From: Druceiella hillmani
Taxonomy: Eukaryota > Arthropoda > Insecta > Lepidoptera > Hepialidae
Length of the DNA stretch: 64,000 nucleotides
Assembly (NCBI GenBank): GCA_039881145.1
Contig: JAYKKI010000066.1
Coordinates: 10,369,001 to 10,433,000 of the forward strand
Direction of reading: 5' to 3'
A program made the position numbers and the translations under genes. Below, in pieces: positions 52,760 through 64,000 of this stretch. Numbering within the stretch: the stretch's first letter is position 1; every line of letters starts with the position of its first letter. Under the pieces are notes generated by a model that ran no database searches, was not told the DNA's origin, and saw only the letters and a list, made by a program, of their open reading frames with translations.

Positions 52760-53431
52760 AAAAGTGAAGTTAAAAGTCTTTATTAATAATCAATATTAAT
52801 ATTTTATTTCCTTTTTTACAAAATAATAATTATTTTCTTAGTCTGATATCTTATCACAAAATAAAACCACTCAATTCTTACAATGCGGGAGAAGCAGAAA
52901 ACAAAAGTAGTTTCGTATATTTGTTCAAATTGATATCTCTAGTGTTAATAATATAAGTAAACTTGTTTATTGACCAAAGTTACTAATTATTTAAAAATAA
53001 CCGGTACTTCAAAGTAAAATTCTAGAAACAAGGGACGGTATAATCAAAAAAATTCTCTAAAATGGACAAGATTAAATTTCCGTGAATATGTTAACCGATT
53101 CTTTAAATATATGCGATTATAAGCTCTAAAGAATGATCATGTAAGAACGACTAAGAAGGTTTTCTTTGACGTCGAAAAACTTCGTTTACATGTCAACAAA
53201 TTTACATACGTTTTTTAGATATAAATAAAGTGCACCAATTTCTATTTTCTAGCATTGGCACAAACAATGAAAACGTAATAACATCTGGACCCGAAAAAAC
53301 ACTCGACTAAAATAACAGTTTACAGGGACTTGCTGCACATAAGTATAAGTTGCATCTGTTCTGTGAAACTGATAAAGTAATGTCAAATAAATTGTCATTA
53401 TCTGAAATATATCTCAACCACAATAGTGTTA

Positions 53432-53512
<81 letters not shown>

Positions 53513-55180
53513 AATATAAAAACAAAAAATAATAAACAAAATTTTTTTTAAATATTTCCAGTTTCTGAATTGCTTACAATTTGGTCTAAGTATTTATTTA
53601 CGTAAAATGCTTTTAGCATAAATAAAAAACAATTTTTTAATCATTATAATCAATAAAAAAAAACTGAAATGCTAAAATTTTCAAGTGTCTGGAAAAATTG
53701 TGTTTGCTGTATTTATTTCTTTCGTCTATTTTTGTGGAAAAGTGTTTATTAAACCAGTGATACTTAATACTAAATTAGCAAGCACGTACATTGATATCTA
53801 AATAATGGTCGGATTTAATTGAAGTTAATTTAGTAAAGAGAAATTAATTCGTTTGTTAACACTCAATAGGTCACATGTACGGCATTGTACACAAATAGCA
53901 TTTTTTTAAAAATTATTTAGTAATTAAAACCAAATCTTTCAGCGTATTTTACATAATTAACTTCAATTAAAACAAGAATATTAGTTCAAAAATAAATCCG
54001 AAAATATTAACATCGTTTAGAATTCATTATACAAGGAGCAACGGTCCTATTGATGCTTTCTACGAAATAATTAGGGATAGTTAACGCGTTGAAACGTTGG
54101 CAGTAAAGTCACATTATATCAAACTATCCTTTGCCGGGAGCTTCGCATACCCCGATTTTTTATTTATTTTAATTTCCGTTTTTATGTTCATTTTGTCATA
54201 TACTCCCACGGGTATTCCATTTGTAGGAACATTTAAAGTCAAATGCCTTAATATGTTTGTTTCTGGGATAGAAGGTTTAAACTAGGATATTGTTTGGTAC
54301 CCCATATCACAATTTAATAAAAACCCAATTTATTAACAGTGGATTTTTCTTAGTGAATATTTGTAATCTAAAAGGATGACCTGTGCAAAATTACGGACCC
54401 ATATGTTAAGAATATGTAATGATATTTCAAAAAAATGCTTAAAGGTATTTTTAATTTTTTCTCAAAAAATTTTATAGAACAGGCATTTATTCATTTTATT
54501 AAAAGAATTTAACCATTAATTTTGAATTGTTTGAAGTTTCCTTTATTTACACCATGTCTTTTTAAGCTTCAACCCCTGGTTATCATTTTACGGATTTCTA
54601 TTTCAAAATTATCAACTTACTGACTGCTTACAGCACTGCTTACAGGAATAGAAATGGGTGTGAATGTTAATCTGTCAATGAAACCGTCAGTGAATCGATT
54701 ATAAAAGTTTGACGTATGTAAAAGTTAATTAATAATTTATAATTTATGCCCTGTTGGTGTGAAAATTTCGAAACATATTATTATTTAATATCTATGAAAA
54801 TGTCATTTTAATAACAATAGCTTATTTTTTTTTTTAAATAGAGCAATTTATATCGATTGGTGATTATTATTTATGGCACGTTTTCCTTCTCTGATTTAAC
54901 GTACAATATATTCCATTCACACATTCTTAAATCTGCGGATACCTAATATTTTTATTGTTGTTTACGTCCCTAGAATTTATATATAGTTGGTATTTGAATA
55001 ATCCTTATTTTCTTTTCATCCTCATTTTTTTCTTGTACAATATAAATAATTTTATTTGATAATAAGTTAGTTAACTAGTTATAAATTTAGTGTTATAGTA
55101 AAATTTCATGAAAATGTGGGTTAATAAAAAACATTGTTGCAAATGTTTTAAAAGTTAATTAGAAATAAATCACAATTAAA
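52760..55180. other. AT-rich stretch with a TA microsatellite, no gene seen
   Basis: It contains the microsatellite at 53431-53511. ORFs on both strands across it (53307-53532) are Tyr-Ile artefacts. The ORF 54097-54285 has no recognisable motif. Confidence 0.5.
53431..53511. repeat. (TA)n microsatellite
   Basis: About 80 bp of TA, ending in TGTATGTATG. Confidence 0.95.
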
Positions 55181-55300
55181 CACAATTAAATGAAACTACG
55201 TGATATAGTATTATTACTACTTCCTCTAAGTTCTTTACTACGACCTAGGTTTCGTTGTATTACAACATCTTCAGGCTCTATTAGCAAAAATATAAATCAG
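55181..55300 (-). mobile_element. hammerhead repeat copy, solo arm
   Basis: One arm in reverse orientation from ACAATTAAATGAAACTACG to ATTAGCAAAAAT, with the ribozyme motif on the minus strand. The edge CACAATTAAA is directly duplicated (55171-55190). No partner arm follows. Confidence 0.72.
55238..55278 (-). ncRNA. hammerhead ribozyme motif, solo copy
   Basis: Minus strand carries CUGAAGA (55274 down to 55268), the full GUUGU/ACAAC stem II, GAAA, CCUAGG and GUC (55244-55242): core and stems II and III are intact. Stem I is damaged (GAGC against GUAG), which should reduce cis cleavage. Confidence 0.6.
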
Positions 55301-55989
55301 TTATGATCTTCTGAATTTAATGGCAGGGATATTAGAGGGATATCCTCTAAAACCTATCATTCTTGTGGAATAAAATGGGTATTATTAAAAGAGAGTACAT
55401 TTTAGAATTTATTTCCTTGTCTAAATATTAACTTTGAAGCTTAATAACTCGATTAATTTTTAAAATTTGTAAACAATTCTTTACTCCTCGTCAACTCTTC
55501 AAGCGATCGTTAACGTTAGTAATATAGTATACATAGTTAGTCAGTTAGCATAAGTTATTAAAATGTTAAAGTTTTTCCTGTTGAGTAACAATATAGACTT
55601 AATAAATTTATGTGGTACTAAATCAAATAAAAATATAAAGTACAATTATTCATAAATTAAACATGAAAATTAGTTACAACTACTATAATTATTCATGAAT
55701 TAGACCTCAAAATTAGTTACATAGTCACGTGAATAAAATAGTTCCGGCACAATCTGAGGAAATTAAAAATACCCTAATAATATAAAATACGGATTTAATT
55801 ACATTATATGTGACTAAATGAAATAATGATTTCTATTTTTTTTCTTAAACCAGTCATAACTAAAACACAAAAATAATTCAACGTTAATAAAAAAATATGT
55901 GGTCAATAATTTTAAATAAGTATCAAAACAAAGTGAGTTTAAAAACTCAAATTGTTTATATCCGCATATCAAAACGAGTCGCTAATCAT

Positions 55990-57190
55990 CTTTCACAGCT
56001 CTGGTCAGAACTTTTGTAGTACAGCATGTAACCCTTGTACACGCGTCGCTTCGGCGTGCAGTGAGCGGCATGACATTCTGAGTTGAGACCAGCGAGGGCT
56101 CTTTTTTTGCTCATTAGTTTAAATTCAAATTAAAAATCACCACTATAGTCGTATAGAGTCATCTCAATTCATACCATTATGACACCTTGTTTTAAATCAT
56201 AACTCGTGTTGCATCACAACGCGAAAATTGGTATCAGAAATTCAGGCAGAAGTCCAGATAAACCTTGCAATCTACCCTATATAGAAGTAAGTTCCGTGGT
56301 CTCTAGGGAGTTAAGCAATACTCTATTTGTTGATCAGTAAAAGAAAAAATTGAAAAACATCCTGTATTCCCATTGGAAATACAAGCTATTACCATTAGCG
56401 GTAAGACAGCATTAAAATGACAAAGTAACTGAAACACGAATGGGTTGTACAAAAGCACATCATAGAGCTAGGAAAGGAAGAAAATTATCTTGATAAAATA
56501 AAAGTAGCAGTAATTGTAGAAATAATTTTCAATGTAGATGATGGAACTTAAAAAAGAGACAGGCTAGGTCTTAAAAAAGGAGGATAAGCGACAGGAAAGA
56601 AAACCCGTAAACAGTTTTGAGCTAAATTTCATTAATAAAAATAAAACAAATAGGGAAAACTTTAAATATCCTTCATATACAGATACAAGGAATGGAAGCT
56701 AAACGTAAGCAAAATTGACGATTACAGGAAAATTACAACCGTTTAAAATACTCATATAATGTAATGGCGTTGAGCCCAATTAAAGTACATCAAAGGCCAA
56801 TTAAAGTGCAATAAAGGCATCACTTTCCTTGTGATGGAGAAAAAATAATTCAGAATCATAAGAAGAAAGGACTATAAACCTTTCGACTGAAAAAAACAAT
56901 GAAAAATGCAAATAAATTTAAGTAATAAAAATGATCTTATTACTAAAAAGGAAGAAATTGAAGCTGTTTAAGCTTGCTTTCTATTGTAATAAAAATATTT
57001 TCAATGTAAAAACCATAATAGATTTACTAGTTCAAGATAGTAGTTGGAATCATTATGAAAAATATCCAACCTTAAATCTCAATGCAAAGGTTGAGTATAA
57101 CATGAAGTGCCTCCTAGAATCTTAGAAAGAAAATATCTTGAAGCCTCCTAGAATATATAACATAAATCTAAAACTTTCTAAGAACACAAA
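55990..57190 (+). mobile_element. probable 5' region of the Jockey-like relic
   Basis: A GC-richer patch at 55990-56110 (CACGCGTCGCTTCGGCGTGC and on) is followed by 1 kb of A-rich, low-T plus strand with the same composition bias as the Jockey-like coding relic downstream. LINE coding strands are often A-rich, and Jockey-type elements carry GC-rich internal promoters. I could not read a Gag zinc knuckle or endonuclease N-terminus, so membership is inferred from composition and adjacency. Confidence 0.35.
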
Positions 57191-59510
57191 GATATAGATC
57201 CATGCTTAGAGCAATCGACAATCCCAGACTGCTATAATAACGATTCAAATAAAAGTCAAATATTTCAAAATGTTTTTTATTTACTGTCCACTTAGAAGTA
57301 TCTTCTCCATTGAGGATTACTATGGAATCTTCAAGATATTAGAAAATAACTTTATGCTTGTGGGCTATTTAAATACAAAGTAAACGTGTTAGGAATCAAG
57401 ATTAAAAACGAGCAAAAACAGTTTCCGTGCAGCAAAAAAGGATAAATGTGAACTTCTCGCGTCTGGTTTATCAACGTATTAATCTTCGGATCCAAAAAAA
57501 TCCGGACCTAATTTTTTTTTATAATTAATATAAATAAGGATATCGAGAAACCATATATCCATTGATGGTGAAGTTGATTTAACTTCTCAGAACAAATTAT
57601 ACCGACAGAAAGCCTATAAAATCTTCACAATAAGAAAATTTATTGGGATAAATTTAGTAAAACACTGGCGCAACTACCTAATTTAGAACTCCTTACTGAA
57701 ACGATAGACTAGATAAACGAAGAGGTTGGTCGCATAATAATGAATGTGCAATAAGCAGCGAGGATTAGCCTAGCTCCTATTTGAAGCAAGATCGTTTCTG
57801 TCATTAAATACGTAGCTGAAATAAGGAAGCTAATATTGTTGAAAAGCAAAACCCGTAAGAAGTAGAAAATAACTAGATACCCGTGAAACAAAGTAGCATA
57901 CAACCGGCTAAGAAATCTTCTGAAAAAAAAAGTCAGAGAAGTTGAAAAGGTTCTTTTGATGAATTTATTAGCAACCTAATAGCAGAGAAAGTACCGACAT
58001 TCCTTCTGGAAATTTGCCAAATAATTATGGAGACCATCTGTTTAAAATTTATCCCTGCCATTATTAAACGACAGGTCGATAAGTGACCCTAAACAAAAGA
58101 CAGCTCTTGTCATAGAATACTAGGTTAGGCATTTAAATCATCCACGTAATAAAAAGACAACGAAGTGGACATACCGTTTTTTACTTTAAAAGTACGTAAA
58201 TTACTTATATTACTTATGTTATTGACTTTATTACCTGACAAATTGTAAAAAGACTGCAAGATCTGGCTCTGCAAAAATTACAACATATTGCCTTTATCTG
58301 TTAAATTATCTGCTATCTCCCTTAAATCCAAGCTAGTCCTAAACTCTTAGAAAACTACAGGTGTAATCGTATACATAATTGGCGAAACCACCTACAGAAG
58401 TGTCATCGTACCTACCGGTATCACTACTCCCTATTACGCCAAAACCTTTGAGAGAGTATTGTCTAAAAAAAATGTTTGGGTATCATCATTAAGGACGCTT
58501 AACTGCCACCAAATTAGCAATTTGGGTTTAGAAATAGGTACTCAACAATAAATCAGGTACATCGGATCACAAACAAGGAATATTTTGAAAAACGACGTTT
58601 GAAGAGAAAAAGGTTTGCACAGTAGTGTTCTTAAATTTAGCACAGGCTTAGAATATAATCTTTACATACATTTTGCCTATACAGTTCTATACAATTCTTA
58701 AGTCTTGCGTGAAAAACAGAAATTTAAAAATATGTTAAGCAAAAAGCTGTTAAGCAAAGAGCTGAGGCCGCGTTCCGCAATATAAGGTACTTGGTAAAAT
58801 TTTGTACCTTCTTTAAACAAGAGGCTTAATAACCAAAGGAAAACTAATGATAAGAAACTTCTCTCACGATATAGCTATTATTACAATTACTGAATACGTA
58901 TCATTGTTCACAAAAAACTGCAAGGAATAATAATTAAAATAAATAGACGGACATAAAAATAACGTTTTAAATTAATAGAAACCAAGTCTACTCGTAACAA
59001 TTTTTCATTCAGTTAAATGGATTGACCTCCCTTATTTATAAATAAAGAAGGATCTCCTACAATAATACGGTAAAATATCTAGAAATTAATCTAGATGGAA
59101 AATGTAAATAGAAAGGATACAAAGAAAAGAAAGGAAAGGAATTAATTATATCATACAGAAAACTTAACTGGCTGTTACGACGATACTCAGAACTTTAGAC
59201 CGAGAATAATAAACTCACACATAAACAAATTTCAAAATCAATCTGTTCTTGTGGTGTATAAATTTGGAGTGCAGTAGGAAAACAAACAGCCAAACAAAAA
59301 GAAAGTGCTGCATAGAATGGTCAACGTCCTGTGGTAGGTCCGAAACAGTGACATGCACCGTTGCAATCACGTTGAACCAGTTCCAGAAATGAAAAAAAAG
59401 TATGCAACCAGTTGTAGAATTACAAAAACCCTGAAATAAAAGGTAGATATGCGGTTACGCCCAGTAACCCACTCCCATACAAATGGTTGCTCGAAATATA
59501 AAAACATAAG
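57190..59510 (+). pseudogene. Jockey-like LINE endonuclease/reverse-transcriptase relic
   Basis: The plus-strand reading, full of stops, follows a Jockey-type ORF2 in order. Endonuclease: IYCPLRSIFSIEDYYGIFKI, LENNFMLVGYLNTK (family NxFIAGGDYNAKH), CELLASGLSTY. Linker: LHNKKIYWDKFSKTL, KVAYNRLRNLLKKKVREVEK, HSFWKFAK. RT: YYAKTFERVLSKKN, HQISNLGLEIGTQQ, VVFLNLAQA (family VFLDVSQAFD), EAAFRNIRYL. C-terminal: NNTVKYLEINLDGK (family VKYLGxxLDxxL), LNWLLRRYSEL, SKSICSCGV and IWSAVGKQT (family IWTYGIQLWGTAS), NPLPYKWLLE. The canonical FADD block is not readable. In life the protein would nick DNA and prime reverse transcription from the target. A long-dead copy, truncated or internally deleted. Confidence 0.85.
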
Positions 59511-59514
59511 GTAA

Positions 59515-61095
59515 ACAATTAGATTAGAGATATCTAGAATTATAATTAGGACTAATTAGGGACAATTAGCACATAATTATTTCTTCATTAGTTGTAAGAA
59601 GGTTGAAATGAGAGTAGTTCAAACATTCTAAATGTTACTCGTAATTAAAATTGCAACCATTAGTATTTTGTGCTGAAAGCATAGAAAATTCTCTCTGTGC
59701 TTGGATGTTTATGGGTAATTAGTATGAAACCTGTGAACGGAGATATACATTTGTTATTTTTTTTTCTTTACTCATGGCACTAAATATCGGAGATAATGCA
59801 CGAGATATTGGTTCATAGTGTTAATATCTACATGCATACTACTAATCGGGTAAATCGCAGAAGCATTGGAAATACTCGCGGGTTCATACTAATCAAGATT
59901 TGCTGAACTAGCTTCTTTGGCTTTTGATCATATCCGAAAATGTTATCTCTTTGAACGTGTACTAAATCTAACGAAAAGTTATTTAGAAAGGTTTTGAGCT
60001 GTTTAATATATCCGTAGCTGCTTCTTATACAACCAGATCCCATGTTGCCAATAAAGAATATTTGCATGTAAATTTTTTATATTTTTAATTTATTGTTTGC
60101 ATTATTACAGCACAGTTAAAAATATAAATATGTTGGAGTGGTTTTAAATTAATTAAAAAAAAATTTAAACAGTCAATAAATTTAAGCTGTCTGAATTCAA
60201 TGTTGGCATACTTTGGATGAAGTCAGAAAGTATTAGTTTAAGTATTAGTATTAGTTTATTGTAGGAATTTCCTTATTTTTAACATATTTTCAATATAATA
60301 GCTGTTTAAGCTATGGGAGAAACTCTTTAGCATTTATAAGTATTATATTGTCTCTAGAAGCAAAAATACTTTTAGAAGTACACTAGATAAAGCGTCTTTT
60401 CATGTTATGAAAGATGAAAAACACGAAAACAATGGTGGAAAGTTATAAGGAGATATTAATATATCGAAGATTTTTTTTTCCATTTTCATGAAAATTACTG
60501 TAATATAAGAATATTTTATTCGGATACCTAGTATGATTTCAATTAATCGTAAATGAGTTTTTGTAGTGAATATTAGTCACACATAATATATAAAAAGTGA
60601 ATCAACTGAACATACATAAAATATACAGTACGCAGTCATGTTTCTTAAATATTGCAGATAATATTTGCTGCTTCAAATATGTGAATGTACTAATGCATTA
60701 AAACATACATCATATGGTTATAATTCCTGGATTAAAACAATTACCTTGCAGCTTTTACTTCTTTGACCTAACGGAAGGTAAAATCTAAATTGGAAGCAAA
60801 ATATGATGTTAACATTAATGCTTCCATTTCCGGCAGATTATCCGATTATGCTATTAAAAACAACAAGTGTCAACAATTCGAGTTTCCTTACATATCCACT
60901 GACGTCACGTTTCGTTGTCACCAATGGTGTTTCGTTGCACAAATTTGTATTTCCCTCGCATAATTTGCACTTTCATTAATTAATTTGTGGAATTAAAATA
61001 AAATTAATTAAGAAAAGAATTGTTTACATATTATGTGGAGTTGATAAATAATTGGAAAAAAATTTGAACCAAATTTATATTACATGCATATTCAC
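59515..61095. other. AT-rich stretch, no gene seen
   Basis: ORF 59828-60067 (minus, 79 codons) has mixed composition but no motif. A consensus CRE octamer TGACGTCA occurs at 60900-60907, about 200 bp before the exon-like segment at 61104; its significance is unknown. Confidence 0.45.
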
Positions 61096-61103
61096 TATTT
61101 CAG

Positions 61104-61166
61104 GAATTTGACGTTTCGGATTCTGATGACTCTGACAACAGTGTCGGCAACAATTGTTTAGAGTAA
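61104..61166 (+). CDS. candidate terminal exon, acidic C-terminus
   Basis: A plausible 3' splice site (TTCACTATTTCAG, AG at 61102-61103) is followed by 20 codons reading EFDVSDSDDSDNSVGNNCLE and TAA at 61164-61166, with AATAAA nearby at about 61183. The Ser-Asp-rich stretch has CK2-type acidic serine sites as found at many protein C-termini. No upstream exon is identifiable in the window, so the phase cannot be tested. Chance remains a real possibility for such a short segment. Confidence 0.3.
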   Translation, partial: EFDVSDSDDSDNSVGNNCLE

Positions 61167-61169
61167 ATG

Positions 61170-64000
61170 CTTATCAATATGGTAATAAATTAAATATTTA
61201 TGTTGTTATTTATAGATAAGTAAATATTTTATATTTTTGCTTAAGTACTTTTTTCACATTGATTTTAAATAATACCCAAGTAAATTTCATCTCTTCTTTA
61301 TTACGGCACTGCACTAATCTGTAATTTATTTTAAATCATATTTCTTACGTTCTTCCAGCTTACTGTATTTATTATTTTAATAAAATTTTTCAAATTTAAC
61401 TCTATATTTTTAATTTTCTATATATTATTTTCCCGAATAAAAATTTCTTTTCATAAAATAATAAATTTTTATGAACTATCTTGGAAAAAATTATTGTCTG
61501 GATCATAGTCTACGAGGATTTCAGTAGATTTTATAAATTATATAATTTTGAGTAACCGATTGTATGGAAATGAACTATTGTATGACGTCTGAAAAGAACT
61601 AAACCTCATGAATTGATTGTATAGAACTCGACAGGAGGCCTATTTTATAGGTGTATTTTAGTGATAAAAACTCAACACTACTTATTAATTCGACTTGGAT
61701 GTATCGTGAAGGTTTCTCTCCCCTTATTAAATTAAAAAAGTTCCTTAACCGGTCTGTACTGTCAACATACAAAATGCTAAGGTAATATTCTTGTCTCTAT
61801 ACTCACAGATACGTTTTTTTAACACGTTTTTATATAAAATATGTATTTTTAATTCGATAAAGCAAATTACGCGAAATATGCATACTGACGATCCCATTTC
61901 AATGGAACTTAAATCTTACGCACCGATTTCATTTCTAAAAATTTTATTTCGTCTGTATTTTTTATATAAATATACTGTTGTAGACATCCATTCTTTCTTT
62001 TTTCAATTTACTTTGTATTCCTCTTCTTTTACAAAAACTTTGCCACTCGTGTTAACTTGTCGTTTTATATTGCTAAAATATCAAACTCATTTTGTTGCTT
62101 TATAATTTCATATATTTTAGATCTACGCAATTAACTACTACTGTTTAGATTAACTAACATCAATTTTCTAGTGAAGGTGCTTGTGATATTTGTGTTATCT
62201 GATATTTGAAAATCAATAATTGGAGAGATTATACACATTAGAAGTTAAGTAATTATTCGTAAAGATTGGCAATTTTTGGAGCTTTTCTCCTTCCCTAAAC
62301 TCATTTCATATTTAATTTGAAAATGTAATACGATTTTCACGAATCTACGTAAGGAATTGTAAGGATTGTTAAGGAATTGTATTACAAAAGTTAATTATAT
62401 ATTTATGATAATAAAAAATTCATTTCAAAATTAAGAATTAAAGTAAAGATTCGTGTATTGAAAATCTTCTATTCCGGGAGATAATGGAAGAACGCCTCTA
62501 TGGTTTGCATTTGGCGATATATTGTCAAAAATGAAAATGAAAAGCTTGTGCATTGCATAAGATCTCTCATGAAAGGACTTGATTTTCATTTCTATTTTAT
62601 GTGCTTTGATTATGTTTTACCTCCGGTCGGGTTGTTGAAAAAATGCTACTTCCAACTCTAAAAATAGTACCAATACATGTATCCATTTTAATCTTAAATT
62701 GAAGTGAATGCATGGGTTCTAATTTATTTATATATTCTTTACGCTAACATATAATTACGATAAACACACGTTATACTTCGTGAATATGGGTTACATGATT
62801 TTAAAAAAATGACATTTTTTTATTTTCTATACCAATTTTATTCATATGTAAATTTAAAATTATAATAAAGTGGAATTGAATACATTTTCGTAGCCAAAGT
62901 TTTTATATCAGGTCAATTAAAGATCTTCTATGAAGTTAATGACGCAACTTTGTATTTGAAATTGGTTGAAACGTTTTTTCATTCATTAAAAAGTTTCTCC
63001 TCAAATTAGGTTTTTCTATTCAATTGTGAATGAAATTCTTCTCTGAAAGATAGTACAAAACCTTTCTAATTTAATTATCCGAAAAAAGTAAAACCTTGCC
63101 AAAATATATTTCATATAAGATGCGTAAAACATTGAGTGTGTCATCATATTTTCAGTTTAATAATTTACGTAAATATAAATGTTGTCATTTCACTTAATCC
63201 TATAATCCCTCTCAAATAACGAAAGCTTTTAATCGTGTTCATTATCATGAATACTGATCTTTTACTAGACCGGCTTCCCTTTGCAAATATTTCAGCAAAA
63301 ACGTTAATCAAGTTAATCCGTTTTTGTTTACTGGGGCTGTTCATAAAAAAAAGGGTCAAGCAAAGCGTCAACGTGAGCGAAAGTTCGTATCCTATTACTA
63401 AATCATGATTATTCATATTTACTTAATAAAGTTTTTTGTATAAATATTTGCGCTTATATTTAGGAATTTTCTATTGGCTATGAAAATAATTAGAAAAAAT
63501 GTATGACGCGTCAAGTCAATTTAACAGAATGAATTAAATAAAATATGTACACAAATTATAAAATTTTTATCTATAATATCATTTTTAAGCATTTATTTTT
63601 AAAGAAAGAAATTCTACCGATGCCATTATTTTACAACTTTTTATAAAAAAATTAACCGTATTTCTAGTGACCATTGAATAAGGAAAGCACAAAATTAAGA
63701 ATAAGAGTATTTAGTTGAGAATTTTGCAGTAAAATATCATTTCTAACAAAAATATCAGTGCTAATTTAATACGCTTATACGTTTGTATACGAGTACGCCT
63801 TGAAACTTAGCAACGAATCTATTTTAATCTAAAAAGCCCGTGAATTACTTATTATTGTATATATGCAAATGGCTAAATACACGAGAAAAAAGGGCAGGCT
63901 TATGTAGTATCTAAGTATCCAGTATCTAGGTTCAACCTGGAACCAACTTCAAAAATTTCAAACAGCAGCAATACTTCACGATTTTATTCATAATTAAATG
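61170..64000. other. AT-rich stretch, no gene seen
   Basis: ORF 61791-62105 (plus, 104 codons) is Phe/Leu/Ile/Ser-rich with T-run-driven composition and no domain. ORF 63165-63416 (minus, 83 codons) has slightly more varied composition but no motif. No repeats were noticed. Confidence 0.5.

Noticed and set aside
61791..62105. 104-codon plus-strand ORF
   Set aside because: Phe/Leu/Ile-rich composition from T-rich DNA, no motif, no splice or initiation support.

Overview
The window looks like AT-rich intergenic or intronic DNA from an arthropod, most likely an insect. By eye it is roughly three quarters A+T. It has no operons, no ribosome-binding-site spacing and no long intact ORFs. It holds nine long (TA)n microsatellites and many decayed animal-type transposable elements. 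No intact host protein-coding gene can be supported. Most ATG-to-stop ORFs over 60 codons are chance ORFs, (TA)n ORFs (Tyr-Ile repeats) or antisense shadows of transposon relics.

Layout. 0.4-1.4 kb: piggyBac transposase relic (minus), interrupted by a 66-nt palindrome. 1.9-2.2 kb: the GC-richest island, with a TATA-like box and a 28-codon ORF. 6.4-6.8 kb: LINE reverse-transcriptase fragment (minus). 7.2-8.15 kb: two copies of a short repeat family carrying hammerhead ribozymes. 8.7-11.5 kb: hAT/ZBED5-like transposase relic (minus). 13.3-13.8 and 16.6-17.5 kb: two mariner-type relics (minus). 17.5-28.7 kb: essentially empty. 28.7 kb: tRNA-Thr-like relic. 33.1 kb: second piggyBac scrap. 37.75-37.95 kb: 196-bp non-autonomous Helitron. 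39.4 kb: deleted hammerhead repeat. 40.0-40.3 kb: LINE 3' fragment. 43.1-43.9 kb: five-unit tandem array with a 143-bp period. 47.1 and 50.4 kb: a 383-bp dispersed duplication. 49.5, 52.3-52.75 and 55.2 kb: three more hammerhead repeats. 51.65-52.05 kb: Ty1/copia fragment (minus). 56-59.5 kb: Jockey-like LINE relic (plus). 61.1 kb: a possible terminal exon.

The most interesting signal is the hammerhead repeat family. The copy at 52269-52711 is a 443-bp inverted repeat with two 164-bp arms that differ at only 3 positions. Each arm carries a type-I-like hammerhead motif, one on each strand: CUGAAGA, stem II, GAAA, a palindromic CCUAGG stem III, a GUC cleavage triplet, and a CCAC/GUGG stem I. 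At least five other insertions and one terminal fragment lie in the same 64 kb. The size, inverted arms and ribozyme suggest a non-autonomous relative of Penelope-like elements or retrozymes; no Penelope-type protein is encoded here. All homology statements come from reading the sequence; no database search was run.
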